From Lentisphaeria bacterium (GTDB lineage Bacteria > Verrucomicrobiota > Lentisphaeria > Victivallales > Victivallaceae): a stretch of DNA of 43,424 bases. The DNA lies in the NCBI GenBank assembly GCA_017508385.1, contig JAFVZB010000059.1, forward strand, positions 1-43,424. Direction: 5' to 3'. The notes below the pieces were generated by a model that had not been told where the DNA came from, ran no database searches, and was given only the letters and a program-made list of their open reading frames with translations. The position numbers and the translations under genes are program-made. Positions 8,373-16,635 of this stretch are shown here, in pieces (positions within the stretch are counted from its first letter, which is position 1; every line of letters starts with the position of its first letter).

Positions 8373-9457
8373 CAAGGCTTTACTTGCGGATAATTTCAAT
8401 AATCATGATTCTGACAGGCGCATATATCGCGCTTGTTGCTTTTTGCTCCCGCTATTCGATGCTCAAAGAGCTCTCTGATTACGACCACATGCCGGAGCTG
8501 CGTGAACTCTACTCTGCCGGAGAGTATGAGAAGGTCATTCAGCTGGGCGAACGCATGAAAAACAGTAATTGGTGCAGTGACTCCGAAGAGCTCGAAAATT
8601 ATCTTGCCGATGCAAGAAAACGCAATGGTTTTGCCGGAATCAGCTGTGTGCGGTTCATCCGAGGATTTTTTACCGGTTCGGATAAAAGTACCGCCGATGC
8701 CGCAGGAGCGATAATTTCAGACCTCTTCGTTTACGGCGATGTGCGTGATCTTCTCGTGCAGGGAGGACTTGCCGCAACAGGTCAGGAGAGCGATAAAATG
8801 CTCCTTGCCGTTTCAGGAACAGGATTGTTGTTTGAGATTTTGCCGATAGCCAACTGGTTTCCCGCAGTGCTCAAATATCTTTACCGTTCAGGAAGTCTCA
8901 CTGCCGAGTTCAAATCCGTGCTTTGGCGCAGTTTGAAACATCTCAAAGAGTATCGCAAACTTGATGCCGCAGGCAAGCGGATTTTTTCTGACCTTGCCTC
9001 GCTTTTCCGCCGTTGCGGTCTGTCGGGCAGTGCGGACATCATGAAGTTTGTCAAATCTCCTAAGCAGCTGGCGGCGGCAAAGCGGCTGGCGGAAAAAAAT
9101 CCTGATGCTGCGGTGCTGGCGGTCAAAGCCACAAAGGGAGAGGTGCTGAGTTCTTCATTCAAAGTTTCCGACACGGTGCTTTTCCGTTACGCCCGCAAGG
9201 GAACCGCAGGGTTGTTTGCGCTCAAACGCTCCAAGTTGATGGCGGCGGTGAAAATCATCTCCTCAGGCAGGGCAGGAGCGTTTCTGCGTGAGTTTTCACG
9301 TCAGAGCAAAACCTGCCGCAATATCCTCTTTTCGCTGTCAGCAGGTTTGGTTTTTGCCGGAACTGCTCTCTTCTGTTTTACCGGTTCAGGAAGAAAAAAA
9401 CAGGAAAATTCCGGCGAAAATGAAAAAACAGAGGAAAAAAGTCAGGAAAAAGAATAA
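8369..9457 (+). CDS. Unknown membrane protein with N- and C-terminal anchors
   Basis: 362 residues, not recognised. A hydrophobic N-terminal segment (about 6-27) and a second near the C-terminus (about 317-337) flank a helical central domain with TPR-like features (ELYSAGEYEKVIQLGERMK). The C-terminus is a charged Glu/Lys tail. The start is a GTG at 8369 overlapping the preceding stop (GTGA), so it is translationally coupled to the GDYXXLXY gene. An ATG at 8405 is an alternative start but would remove most of the first anchor. Probably a third component of the same membrane complex, by operon position only. Confidence 0.7.
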   Translation: MTRLYLRIISIIMILTGAYIALVAFCSRYSMLKELSDYDHMPELRELYSAGEYEKVIQLGERMKNSNWCSDSEELENYLADARKRNGFAGISCVRFIRGFFTGSDKSTADAAGAIISDLFVYGDVRDLLVQGGLAATGQESDKMLLAVSGTGLLFEILPIANWFPAVLKYLYRSGSLTAEFKSVLWRSLKHLKEYRKLDAAGKRIFSDLASLFRRCGLSGSADIMKFVKSPKQLAAAKRLAEKNPDAAVLAVKATKGEVLSSSFKVSDTVLFRYARKGTAGLFALKRSKLMAAVKIISSGRAGAFLREFSRQSKTCRNILFSLSAGLVFAGTALFCFTGSGRKKQENSGENEKTEEKSQEKE

Positions 9458-9474
9458 AAAACAGACTTTTTTCC
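9433..9474 (+). terminator. Weak AT-rich terminator-like hairpin
   Basis: GGAAAAAAGTC (9433-9443) can pair with GACTTTTTTCC (9464-9474) around a 20-base A-rich loop that spans the stop codon of the preceding gene. The T-run is inside the stem rather than after it, so function as a terminator is uncertain. Confidence 0.3.
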
Positions 9475-9536
9475 CTCCGATTTACGTTATATAGTGTGTA
9501 ATGTTCAACATCTAAAATATAAAGGAACTTTAACAA

Positions 9537-10868
9537 ATGAAAAAAGCAATCAGGTCAATCGTTATTATCATCATCCTCTGCGCACTCGGAGCAGGCGGCT
9601 ATTTCGGCTGGAAAAAATACCGCGGCACCGATGGAAGCAAAATCGTGTTCCAGACTGAAGAGGTCAGGCGTTCAGATGTGATGAGCGTCATCAACGCAAG
9701 CGGCACTGTTGAACCTGAGGAGCTGGTCAACGTCGGAGCTCAGGTTTCAGGCAAAATCATGTCTTTCGGACTCGATGCCGACGGCAAGCAGGTCGATTAC
9801 GGTTCACGGGTCACCAAAGGAATGGTGCTGGCAAAGATAGATGAGGTGCTCTATGAAGCCGCACTCAAAGAGGCAGAGGCTACTTTGCTTCAGGCAAAGG
9901 CGGGAATTTTGCGTTCCGAAGCCAATTTCAAGCAGGCAAAGGCGAAACTTGCTCTGGCAAAACGCAACTGGGAGCGTGCTCAGGAGCTTTATCCCAAGCG
10001 TGCCATGGCAAAGAGCGAGTACGACTCCTGCGAGTCCAACTACCTCACCAGCAACGCAGATATTGCCGTGGCTGAGGCTGAGAAAGAGCAGGCGAAAGCC
10101 CAGCTCGCCATCGCTGAGGCTCTCATGGTCAAGGCGAAACGCAATTTGAGTTACTGCGTCATCGCAAGTCCGGTTGACGGAGTCATCGTTGACCGTCGTG
10201 TGAGTATCGGTCAGACACTTGTTTCCAACATGAGTGCATCAAGTATCTTCCTCATCGCCACTGATTTGAAGAAAATGCAGGTCTGGGCATCGGTCAATGA
10301 AGCCGATATCGGAGCGATCCAAAAGGGAATGCCCGTTATCTTCACCGTCGATACCTTCCCCGGCATGGAGTTTGAAGGAGTCGTTCACAAGGTGCGCCTC
10401 AACGCCACCATGTCTCAGAATGTGGTCACCTATGTTGTAGAAATCAGCACCGACAACAGCAACGGAGTTCTGCTGCCTTATCTTACTGCCAATGTGAGGT
10501 TTATCCGCAGTTCCAGAAAGAATGTGCTCAATGTTTCCAATGCCGCATTGCGTTATATGCCCGACTCTCCTGAACTGGTCGTTCCCGAACAGCGCAGGGA
10601 GTTTATCAACGGTATCGAAAGGCAGAAGGGCGAGCGCATAATCTGGGTGAAATCCGGAGATTTTGTCAAATATATCAAAGTCAAAGCCGGACTCGTCACC
10701 GGCAATGCCACTGAGCTCGTCGATTCTCCGCTTGCCGAGGGCGATTTGATCGTGAACTCCCAAATCGATGCTGAAACAGTAAAGAAACGCTCTGCCAAAG
10801 GTGACGGACGCAGTCCTTTCATGCCCAAGATGCCCAAACGCAACCGGAACAGCGCAAAAGGAAAATGA
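9537..10868 (+). CDS. macA: MacA-type periplasmic adaptor (membrane fusion protein)
   Basis: 443 residues. An N-terminal anchor (about 4-24) is followed by the adaptor beta-barrel/lipoyl half (VINASGTVEPEELVNVGAQV, SGKIMSFGL). A long Ala/Glu/Lys coiled-coil hairpin covers about 100-200. The second lipoyl half (LSYCVIASPVDGVIVDRRVS, IGQTLVS) comes next, then beta-barrel and membrane-proximal domains. It bridges an inner-membrane ABC exporter to an outer-membrane channel. The two ABC components follow with a 3-base gap and an ATGA overlap. No TolC homologue is in the window. AAGGAA precedes the ATG. Substrate unknown (the family covers macrolides, lipopeptides and toxins). Confidence 0.88.
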   Translation: MKKAIRSIVIIIILCALGAGGYFGWKKYRGTDGSKIVFQTEEVRRSDVMSVINASGTVEPEELVNVGAQVSGKIMSFGLDADGKQVDYGSRVTKGMVLAKIDEVLYEAALKEAEATLLQAKAGILRSEANFKQAKAKLALAKRNWERAQELYPKRAMAKSEYDSCESNYLTSNADIAVAEAEKEQAKAQLAIAEALMVKAKRNLSYCVIASPVDGVIVDRRVSIGQTLVSNMSASSIFLIATDLKKMQVWASVNEADIGAIQKGMPVIFTVDTFPGMEFEGVVHKVRLNATMSQNVVTYVVEISTDNSNGVLLPYLTANVRFIRSSRKNVLNVSNAALRYMPDSPELVVPEQRREFINGIERQKGERIIWVKSGDFVKYIKVKAGLVTGNATELVDSPLAEGDLIVNSQIDAETVKKRSAKGDGRSPFMPKMPKRNRNSAKGK

Positions 10869-10871
10869 TCT

Positions 10872-11561
10872 ATGGCACTCATCGAACTTGAAAATATCAC
10901 CAAAACCTACTTTCTCGGTGAGATAGATGTTCCGGTGCTCAAGGGAATAACCCTGAACATCGGGCAGGGGGAGTATGTCGCTCTGATGGGAGCATCAGGC
11001 TCAGGCAAGAGCACGTTGATGAATATCCTCGGCTGTCTCGACCGCCCCACTGACGGAAACTATCTGTTTGAGGGTGAGGAGCTCGGACGGGCCTCCGGCG
11101 ACCGCCGTGCCATGATACGGAATCAGAAGATCGGCTTTGTATTCCAGAGTTTCAATCTTCTTGCCCGCACAAGTGCTCTTGAAAACGTCATCATGCCGCT
11201 TGCCTACACCGCAGGAAAACTCAGTCACGCCGAACGGCGCAGGCGGGGCGAAGCAGCTCTTGAGCAGGTCGGACTTGCCGACAGGATGCACCACCATCCG
11301 TCGCAGCTTTCCGGAGGTCAGCAGCAGCGTGTGGCTATCGCCCGTGCGCTGATAAATCATCCTCCTGTGCTCTTCGCCGACGAGCCGACCGGAAACCTCG
11401 ATACCAAAACAAGTTTTGAGGTTATGGAAATGTTCAGCAATCTCAACGCCGCAGGTATAACCGTGATACTGGTCACCCACTCCGACGAGATAGCCTCTTA
11501 CGCCAAGCGTCAGATACGGGTCAAAGACGGACTTGTCATTGATGACGGAGGTGCAAAATGA
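10872..11561 (+). CDS. MacB/LolD-type ABC transporter ATPase
   Basis: 229 residues, a stand-alone nucleotide-binding subunit. Walker A GASGSGKST is near residue 41, the signature LSGGQQQRVAIARAL near 140, Walker B VLFADEPTGNLD near 164, and the H-loop THSDEIA near 202. The N-terminal ENITKTYFLGEIDVPVLKGI is typical of the MacB/LolD/FtsE group. In Enterobacteria MacB is a single fused protein; here ATPase and permease are separate genes, a common arrangement elsewhere. It sits 3 bases after macA and overlaps the permease gene by ATGA. Confidence 0.94.
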   Translation: MALIELENITKTYFLGEIDVPVLKGITLNIGQGEYVALMGASGSGKSTLMNILGCLDRPTDGNYLFEGEELGRASGDRRAMIRNQKIGFVFQSFNLLARTSALENVIMPLAYTAGKLSHAERRRRGEAALEQVGLADRMHHHPSQLSGGQQQRVAIARALINHPPVLFADEPTGNLDTKTSFEVMEMFSNLNAAGITVILVTHSDEIASYAKRQIRVKDGLVIDDGGAK

Positions 11562-12916
11562 GTTTGTGGAACACCATCATCGTCGCTCTTATCGCACTCA
11601 AACGCAATCCGACCCGTGCGCTGCTTACCACGCTCGGAATCATGATCGGTATCGCCGCCGTCATCACCATGATGGAAATCGGCAGAGGCAGTTCAAACTC
11701 AATACGCAACTCCATCGAGAAGATGGGGGCGAACTCCGTGATGATCATGCCGGGATGGGTGAGAGTCGGCGGAGTAAGTCAGGGCGCAAGCTCAAGAGTC
11801 TCACTTCTTCCGGCGGATGCCGAAGCCATCGGCAGAGAGTGTCCGAGCGTGGCATATTACTCTCCGCTGGTGCGTGCCAACGGCAATCAGGTGATTTTCG
11901 GAGCCAGCAACTGGGTTCCCAACCGCATCATCGGAGTCTCTCCTGACTACCTCAAAATCACCAACTGGGTGGTCGATGAGGGGCGTTGTTTCAACGAGCG
12001 GGAACTCGAACACCGTGCCAGCGTCTGTCTGGTCGGAGCCACCGTCGTGCGTGAGCTTTTTGACGGCATGTCTCCCATAGACTGTGAAATACGCATACGC
12101 AACACCACCTTCAGGGTCATCGGAGTGTTGAAGAGCAAGGGCTCGAGCATGAACGGAAACGACGAAGATGATACCATCATCGCTCCGTGGACTACCGTGC
12201 GCATGAGACTTACCGGTCTGCGCAGCGGAACTGCCACCAGCACCACAAGTACAGCTGCATCCCGTCCGGGAGAGCTCTATCCGGGAACAGGAGTGGCACT
12301 CTATCCCGAGCAGGATAGCACGCTTGCCAGCGACAAACTGCTGGTTCCCCGCTTCACTTACATCGACCAGATAGTATTTTCAGCGGTCTCTCCGGAAAAA
12401 GTTCAGCAGGCAGTCCGTGAGGCGGCTCTGGTTCTGCGTGAGCGGCACAATCTCAAACCGGATGAGGATGATGACTTCCGCATCTTCAACTCCGCCGAGT
12501 TCATGGCGATGCTTTCGAGCACCTCGACCATCATGACCAATCTTCTGCTCATCGTGGCTCTGATATCCCTCATTGTCGGAGGCGTGGGAATCATGAACAT
12601 CATGCTGGTGTCTGTGACTGAACGCACCCGTGAGATCGGTCTGCGCATGGCGGTCGGAGCACGCTCAAGCGACATCCTCAAACAGTTTCTGGTCGAAGCG
12701 ATAGTCCTCTGTCTTGTCGGAGGCATCATCGGCATCATCATGGGGCACGGAGCAGCTCTCATGGTCGAAACCTATTTGAAGTGGCCGATCGAATCGAGTC
12801 CGGGAGCAGTCGCCGCAGCGTTCGGAGTCTCTGTCGCTGTCGGTATAGTTTTCGGATTTTATCCGGCATACAAAGCCTCAAAACTCGACCCGATCGATGC
12901 TCTGCGATACGAATAA
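11558..12916 (+). CDS. MacB-type ABC transporter permease
   Basis: 452 residues. The N-terminal helix (ALLTTLGIMIGIAAVITMMEI) is followed by a large periplasmic MacB core domain (about 50-320, with SVAYYSPLVRANGNQV and VIGVLKSKGSSM) containing a Ser/Thr-rich loop at about 225-240. Three C-terminal FtsX-type helices follow (IVALISLIVGGVGIMNIMLV; GLRMAVGARSSDILKQF; GVSVAVGIVFGFYPAYKAS). The ending KLDPIDALRYE is the hallmark of the MacB permease family. Its ATG is in the ATGA shared with the ATPase gene. It uses ATP-driven conformational change to push substrate through MacA to the outer membrane. Confidence 0.94.
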   Translation: MSLWNTIIVALIALKRNPTRALLTTLGIMIGIAAVITMMEIGRGSSNSIRNSIEKMGANSVMIMPGWVRVGGVSQGASSRVSLLPADAEAIGRECPSVAYYSPLVRANGNQVIFGASNWVPNRIIGVSPDYLKITNWVVDEGRCFNERELEHRASVCLVGATVVRELFDGMSPIDCEIRIRNTTFRVIGVLKSKGSSMNGNDEDDTIIAPWTTVRMRLTGLRSGTATSTTSTAASRPGELYPGTGVALYPEQDSTLASDKLLVPRFTYIDQIVFSAVSPEKVQQAVREAALVLRERHNLKPDEDDDFRIFNSAEFMAMLSSTSTIMTNLLLIVALISLIVGGVGIMNIMLVSVTERTREIGLRMAVGARSSDILKQFLVEAIVLCLVGGIIGIIMGHGAALMVETYLKWPIESSPGAVAAAFGVSVAVGIVFGFYPAYKASKLDPIDALRYE

Positions 12917-12918
12917 AC

Positions 12919-12946
12919 TTGATTTGAGAAAAATTTGTATTATATT
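12919..12946 (+). promoter_or_regulatory. Candidate promoter for the BI-1 gene
   Basis: TTGATT (12919-12924), 16-bp spacer and TATATT (12941-12946) lie just after the permease stop, with AAAGGAAAGGGG before the ATG at 12982. Confidence 0.45.
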
Positions 12947-12981
12947 ACTCTCAGAACACTATAAAAGGAAAGGGGAATTTT

Positions 12982-13701
12982 ATGGATAATAATGGGAATT
13001 ACGAGGCATACGTCCGGTCGAACAGTGAAGATATGGCACATATCCAGAGCGCATTCATCAACCGTGTCTATGCGTGGATGAGTACAGGACTTGCCGTTAC
13101 CGGCATCATCGCCTGGTATCTCGGAGTACAGAAAGTCGAATTCATCCTGCGGCATGCCAACTGGTTTCTGCCGCTCATGGTGGTCGAAGTCCTGCTGGTC
13201 ATCGCACTGAGCGGGATGATAAACAAGATAAACTCCGTCGTCGCTACGCTGCTGTTTTTCATTTACGCCGCTGTGAACGGAGTGACTCTTTCATGGATAT
13301 TCCTCTCTTACCAGATCGGCTCAGTCGCAAATCTCTTTTTCGCCACCTGCGCCACCTTTGCCGGAATGAGTCTCTACGGTCATCTCACCAAGCGTGACCT
13401 CACCGGAATAGGTGCGTTCTGCGGTATGGCTCTCTGGGGATTGATAGTTGCCGGAATAATCAATATCTTCTGGCGCAACAGCATGGCTGAACTTGTCATT
13501 TCCTGCGTCGGAGTGCTGGTGTTTGTCGGACTTACCGCTTATGACACCCAGAAGATAAAACTGCTTGCTTTCTCGGCGGCTGAGGGAAGTCTTGATGCGG
13601 AAACATCCAGGAAGGTTGCCATCATCGGTGCTCTTGAGCTCTATCTCGACTTCATCAACCTCTTCCTTTATCTGCTGCGTCTCTTCGGACGCCGCCGCTG
13701 A
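12982..13701 (+). CDS. Bax inhibitor-1/YccA family membrane protein
   Basis: 239 residues with seven hydrophobic helices. The family signature near the C-terminus is present: VFVGLTAYDTQKIKLLA followed by ALELYLDFINLFLYLLRLFG. The N-terminal FINRVYAWMSTGLAVTGI is the other conserved block. Bacterial BI-1 proteins (YbhL/YccA/YetJ) are inner-membrane proteins; YetJ conducts Ca2+ and YccA modulates FtsH, but the role here cannot be read from sequence. The gene has its own candidate promoter and a strong purine-rich ribosome site, and is followed 20 bases later by coaB. Confidence 0.93.
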   Translation: MDNNGNYEAYVRSNSEDMAHIQSAFINRVYAWMSTGLAVTGIIAWYLGVQKVEFILRHANWFLPLMVVEVLLVIALSGMINKINSVVATLLFFIYAAVNGVTLSWIFLSYQIGSVANLFFATCATFAGMSLYGHLTKRDLTGIGAFCGMALWGLIVAGIINIFWRNSMAELVISCVGVLVFVGLTAYDTQKIKLLAFSAAEGSLDAETSRKVAIIGALELYLDFINLFLYLLRLFGRRR

Positions 13702-13721
13702 ATGGAGTTTTTAACGTCATC

Positions 13722-14348
13722 ATGCGCATTTTGATCACAGCCGGTCCCACCCGTGAAAAGATCGACCCTGTGCGGTTCATCACCAACTGTTCATCGGGAA
13801 AAATGGGGTATTCCATAGCTCAGGCGGCAGTGGAGCTCGGGCACGAGGTCGTGCTGGTCTCAGGTCCGGTGAGTATTTCCGCTCCGCAGGGATTGAGTGA
13901 GTTTCACGGCATCGAGTCGGCAAAAGAGATGGCAGATAAAGTGTTTGAATTGTTTCCGGCGTGCGATGCCGCCATCATGGTGGCGGCGGTTGCAGACTAC
14001 CGTCCGGCTGAAATCTGCCAATCCAAAATGAAAAAGAGCGACGGAGATCTCTATTTGCGGCTTGAAAGAACGACCGATATCCTCGCCGGACTCGGCAAGC
14101 TCAAACAGCCTGAACAGACTCTCGTCGGTTTCGCCGCCGAAACGGATGATTTGCTCGCCAACGCTCTCGGAAAACTTGAACGCAAAAATCTCGATTGGAT
14201 AGTTGCCAATAAAGTGTCGGATGGCTTCGGTTCAGCTACCAATACCGTGATACTGCTTGGCAGAGACGGCAGCCGCGTCGACGTGGAGACCGCCGATAAA
14301 CTGACCGTGGCACGCAAAATTCTGGATATCGTATTACCCAAAGCATAG
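13722..14348 (+). CDS. coaB: Phosphopantothenoylcysteine synthetase, stand-alone CoaB
   Basis: 208 residues. It matches only the C-terminal (CoaB) half of the usual bifunctional CoaBC/Dfp protein. ITAGPTREKIDPVRFITN with SSGKMG binds the nucleotide, and AAVADYRP (about 87), GFAAET (about 139) and WIVANKVS (about 160) follow in the family order. The reaction joins cysteine to 4'-phosphopantothenate with CTP (or ATP) in coenzyme A synthesis. No CoaC decarboxylase domain is fused or adjacent. The GGAG ribosome site is about 14 bases upstream, farther than usual. It is co-directional with BI-1 (20-base gap) and the kinase-like gene (4-base gap). Confidence 0.92.
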   Translation: MRILITAGPTREKIDPVRFITNCSSGKMGYSIAQAAVELGHEVVLVSGPVSISAPQGLSEFHGIESAKEMADKVFELFPACDAAIMVAAVADYRPAEICQSKMKKSDGDLYLRLERTTDILAGLGKLKQPEQTLVGFAAETDDLLANALGKLERKNLDWIVANKVSDGFGSATNTVILLGRDGSRVDVETADKLTVARKILDIVLPKA

Positions 14349-14352
14349 GGAG

Positions 14353-15210
14353 ATGTCGGGGGGGATGAGTTTTACAGCAGACAAGCAGAGGTTTTTCTCT
14401 TCATGGCAATACTCTGAGCCGGAGTTTTCTGAGATACTGAGCCTTTTACGGAGTGCTCCGCTCAAAGAGGATGCCGATACCACCTTGATAAACCACTCGT
14501 CAGGCAAGATGGTCTGGCGTCTGAATCGCAAAAACAGTGACGGGCTCTCTTTTGATTTTGCCTGTAAAATCAATCCCGGCAAGGCTCCGTGGCGTTTTAT
14601 TTTGAGACCATCGCTTGCTGTACGTGAGGCACTTAATTATGTCGTGTTCAAGGAGCTTGGTGTTCCGGCGGCTGATGTGCTTGCCGTGGGTGATGTCCGC
14701 AAATTTTTTATTCTCAAAGAGAGTTTCATCGTTACGGAATTCGTTTCCGGCACCCGTGACGGCAGAGTATTTATGCCGCAGGGGGAAATGCGCAGTGAGC
14801 ACGCTCTGCGCCGAAGCTATTGTATGCTCAATTTTGAACTTCTGGCAAAAATACACGATAACGCAGTGTTTCATAAAGCCTTCCACCCCCGCAATCTTTT
14901 GTGGCGTGTTGACGGCGATGTGCTCAAGGTTTTTTTGATAGACGTCGCCCGCTGCCGCAAGGTGAGACGAAATCAGTTGAAACGCTCTGTTCTGGTGGAT
15001 ATCCACACTTTTATCCGTGATATCCAACCGACAGCAAGTGAGCTTGATGAGTTGCTCGAACACTATCTCAACTGCCGCAGAAACGGAACATATCCCGGCG
15101 GAAAAGAGGCTCTCAAAAGTGACCTCTTCAACTTCAAACGCCGTCTTTTCAGCAGAAAACGCTATGTGATTTGCACTCCTGACACAGATAAAATCGTTGA
15201 AGACTCTTGA
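14353..15210 (+). CDS. LPS (Kdo/WaaP-type) kinase-like protein
   Basis: 285 residues resembling the LPS-kinase/RIO-like fold. A candidate ATP-binding Lys lies in DFACKINPG, the helix AVREALNYVVFKELGVPAAD resembles the family's alpha-C region, a hinge-like FIVTEFVSG follows, then IHDNAVFHKAFHPRNLLW and VFLIDVARCRKV. The last two correspond to the catalytic loop and the metal-binding LID. In the catalytic loop the usual HxD reads HKA, so the general-base Asp appears replaced by Ala, although the metal-binding Asp and the Asn are kept. Two ATGs (14353 and 14365) are plausible starts; AGGGAG sits directly before the first. It might phosphorylate core sugar or be a pseudokinase. The terminator-like hairpin at 15246 follows. 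Confidence 0.72.
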   Translation: MSGGMSFTADKQRFFSSWQYSEPEFSEILSLLRSAPLKEDADTTLINHSSGKMVWRLNRKNSDGLSFDFACKINPGKAPWRFILRPSLAVREALNYVVFKELGVPAADVLAVGDVRKFFILKESFIVTEFVSGTRDGRVFMPQGEMRSEHALRRSYCMLNFELLAKIHDNAVFHKAFHPRNLLWRVDGDVLKVFLIDVARCRKVRRNQLKRSVLVDIHTFIRDIQPTASELDELLEHYLNCRRNGTYPGGKEALKSDLFNFKRRLFSRKRYVICTPDTDKIVEDS

Positions 15211-15215
15211 AAAAG

Positions 15216-15244
15216 TTGTTGCGACGTGCTATTTTATATAAAAT
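15216..15244 (+). promoter_or_regulatory. Candidate promoter upstream of prs
   Basis: TTGTTG (15216-15221), 17-bp spacer and TAAAAT (15239-15244) in an AT-rich stretch immediately after the kinase-like gene. A start site here would give a leader of about 360 bases before prs. Confidence 0.4.
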
Positions 15245-15245
15245 C

Positions 15246-15277
15246 GACTCCGGAAAAGTGTTCCGGTGTCAGTTTTT
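15246..15277 (+). terminator. Terminator-like hairpin (end of kinase operon or prs attenuator)
   Basis: GAC (15246-15248) plus CCGGAA (15250-15255) pair with TTCCGG (15261-15266) plus GTC (15268-15270), with one T-T mismatch, a five-base loop, and TTTTT at 15273-15277. Because a promoter appears to lie just upstream, it could terminate the previous operon or attenuate a leader transcript. Confidence 0.5.
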
Positions 15278-15614
15278 GATGCATTGATTTCAAGTAATTG
15301 TTGTCGGTGCCGTCAACGTAAGAACCTTGCTTTTCTGATGGTTCAGCAAAGCGCAGTGATATCGCAAAAAACGGTATCTTGCACCGGAAGGAGACGCACT
15401 TTGAGGGTGCGGAAAAATACATGCATCCGGGAGGTCGGGAGATCTTCTGAAATGTGTGTGATGAAAAAAAGTTCTCAGATGTGAGAGCTTGAGGGTACAA
15501 CAGTTATCCTGCGGAAAATGCCGCAAATTTCTCTTCTTCCTCCCCGTGCACTGTCAGGTTCCTGCTTTTTCGGCAGCGGCAGAAAGTAGAATTTTTGAAC
15601 AGGGGAAGGCAAAA
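15278..15614 (+). other. Unexplained 337-base stretch before prs, with local hairpins
   Basis: No convincing gene. Readings on both strands have poor starts; the prs frame opens back to 15489 but without Prs homology. Local pairing is visible. GATATCG (15358-15364) pairs with CGGTATC (15372-15378) with one G-U, and TTGCACC (15379-15385) pairs with GGTGCGG (15406-15412) with two G-U pairs. GCGG (15511-15514) pairs with CCGC (15521-15524). It may be a structured 5' leader, a small RNA or decayed sequence. No riboswitch, tRNA, SRP or RNase P core could be recognised. Confidence 0.4.
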
Positions 15615-16571
15615 ATGGAAGAGGCAAAACACATCAGGATCTATTCCGGCACTGCTCATGTGGAACTTTCTGAGCAGATCGCCGCATATCTCGGTCAGGA
15701 GCTGGGTAAGGTTCATATTACCCATTTCCCGGATGGCGAGATATTTGCACAGTTCGAGGAAAATGTCCGTCGCGCTGATGCCTTCCTGATCCAGCCCACC
15801 TGCAACAAGCCCAATGACTATCTGATGGAGCTGCTCATCATGATCGATGCCGCCCGCCGTGCCAGCGCAGCCCGCATTACCGTGGTGATGCCCTATTACG
15901 GATATGCACGTCAGGATAGAAAAGACCGTCCGAGAGTTCCCATTACCGCAAAGCTGGTGGCAAATCTGCTCACCGCCGCCGGAGCTGACCGTGTGCTCGC
16001 AGTAGATCTTCACGCTCAGCAGATACAGGGATTTTTCGATATTCCGGTGGATCACCTCTATGCCCGTCCGGTTCTGGTTCCGTACCTCAAGGGACTCATC
16101 GGTGACTCCGGAGTTGTGGTCGCTCCCGACTCGGGCAGTGTCAAGATGGCGATGAAGTACAGCGATATGCTCCATGCCGGATTTGCCGTGGTCACCAAGC
16201 GTCGCATCAGCGCAACTCAGGTCGCTTCAAGCCATCTGGTCGGAGATGTCAAGGACCGCGTTTGCGTTATCACTGACGACCTCACCAGCACTGCCGGAAC
16301 TCTCTGCGCCGCTGCCAAGATACTGAAAGATCACGGCGCAGCCAAAGTCTATGCGGCGGTTTCCCACTGTCTGCTCAGTGAGAAGGGTAAGGAAAAACTG
16401 CTTTCCACTCCCGAGATCGAACAGCTCATCACTACCGATGCCGTGCCGATCCCCGATACTCTCGGCGGCAGGATCAAGGTTTTGAGCATCGCTCCTCTGG
16501 TCGGTGAGGCGATCAGACGTATCCACGACGGAGGAAGTCTTTCCAACCTCTTCGATGAGGATAAAGGTTGA
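15615..16571 (+). CDS. prs: Ribose-phosphate pyrophosphokinase
   Basis: 318 residues when started at the ATG at 15615, which has AGGGGAAGG just upstream and gives the usual Prs length; the frame extends 42 codons further but those residues do not resemble Prs. It makes PRPP from ribose-5-phosphate and ATP for nucleotide, His and Trp synthesis. Key blocks are FPDGEIFAQFEENVR, PYYGYARQDRKDRPR (ATP-binding flexible loop), VDLHAQQIQGFF, APDSGSVKMA and the PRPP loop ITDDLTSTAGTL. The last two differ from the commonest PDVGG and DDMIDTAGT forms. It opens the housekeeping run that continues with rplY 64 bases later. Confidence 0.95.
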   Translation: MEEAKHIRIYSGTAHVELSEQIAAYLGQELGKVHITHFPDGEIFAQFEENVRRADAFLIQPTCNKPNDYLMELLIMIDAARRASAARITVVMPYYGYARQDRKDRPRVPITAKLVANLLTAAGADRVLAVDLHAQQIQGFFDIPVDHLYARPVLVPYLKGLIGDSGVVVAPDSGSVKMAMKYSDMLHAGFAVVTKRRISATQVASSHLVGDVKDRVCVITDDLTSTAGTLCAAAKILKDHGAAKVYAAVSHCLLSEKGKEKLLSTPEIEQLITTDAVPIPDTLGGRIKVLSIAPLVGEAIRRIHDGGSLSNLFDEDKG

Positions 16572-16635
16572 AACTTATTTTAAATTTGAAATAAACAAGC
16601 AATTCGCAACTCAAAAAGCAAATTGAAAGGAAATT

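Noticed and set aside
15379..15412. Possible SRP RNA core (CCGGAAGGAG looks like the SRP tetraloop region)
   Set aside because: The flanking bases do not form the conserved helix 8 with its AGCAGC side, so the match is only a short coincidence.
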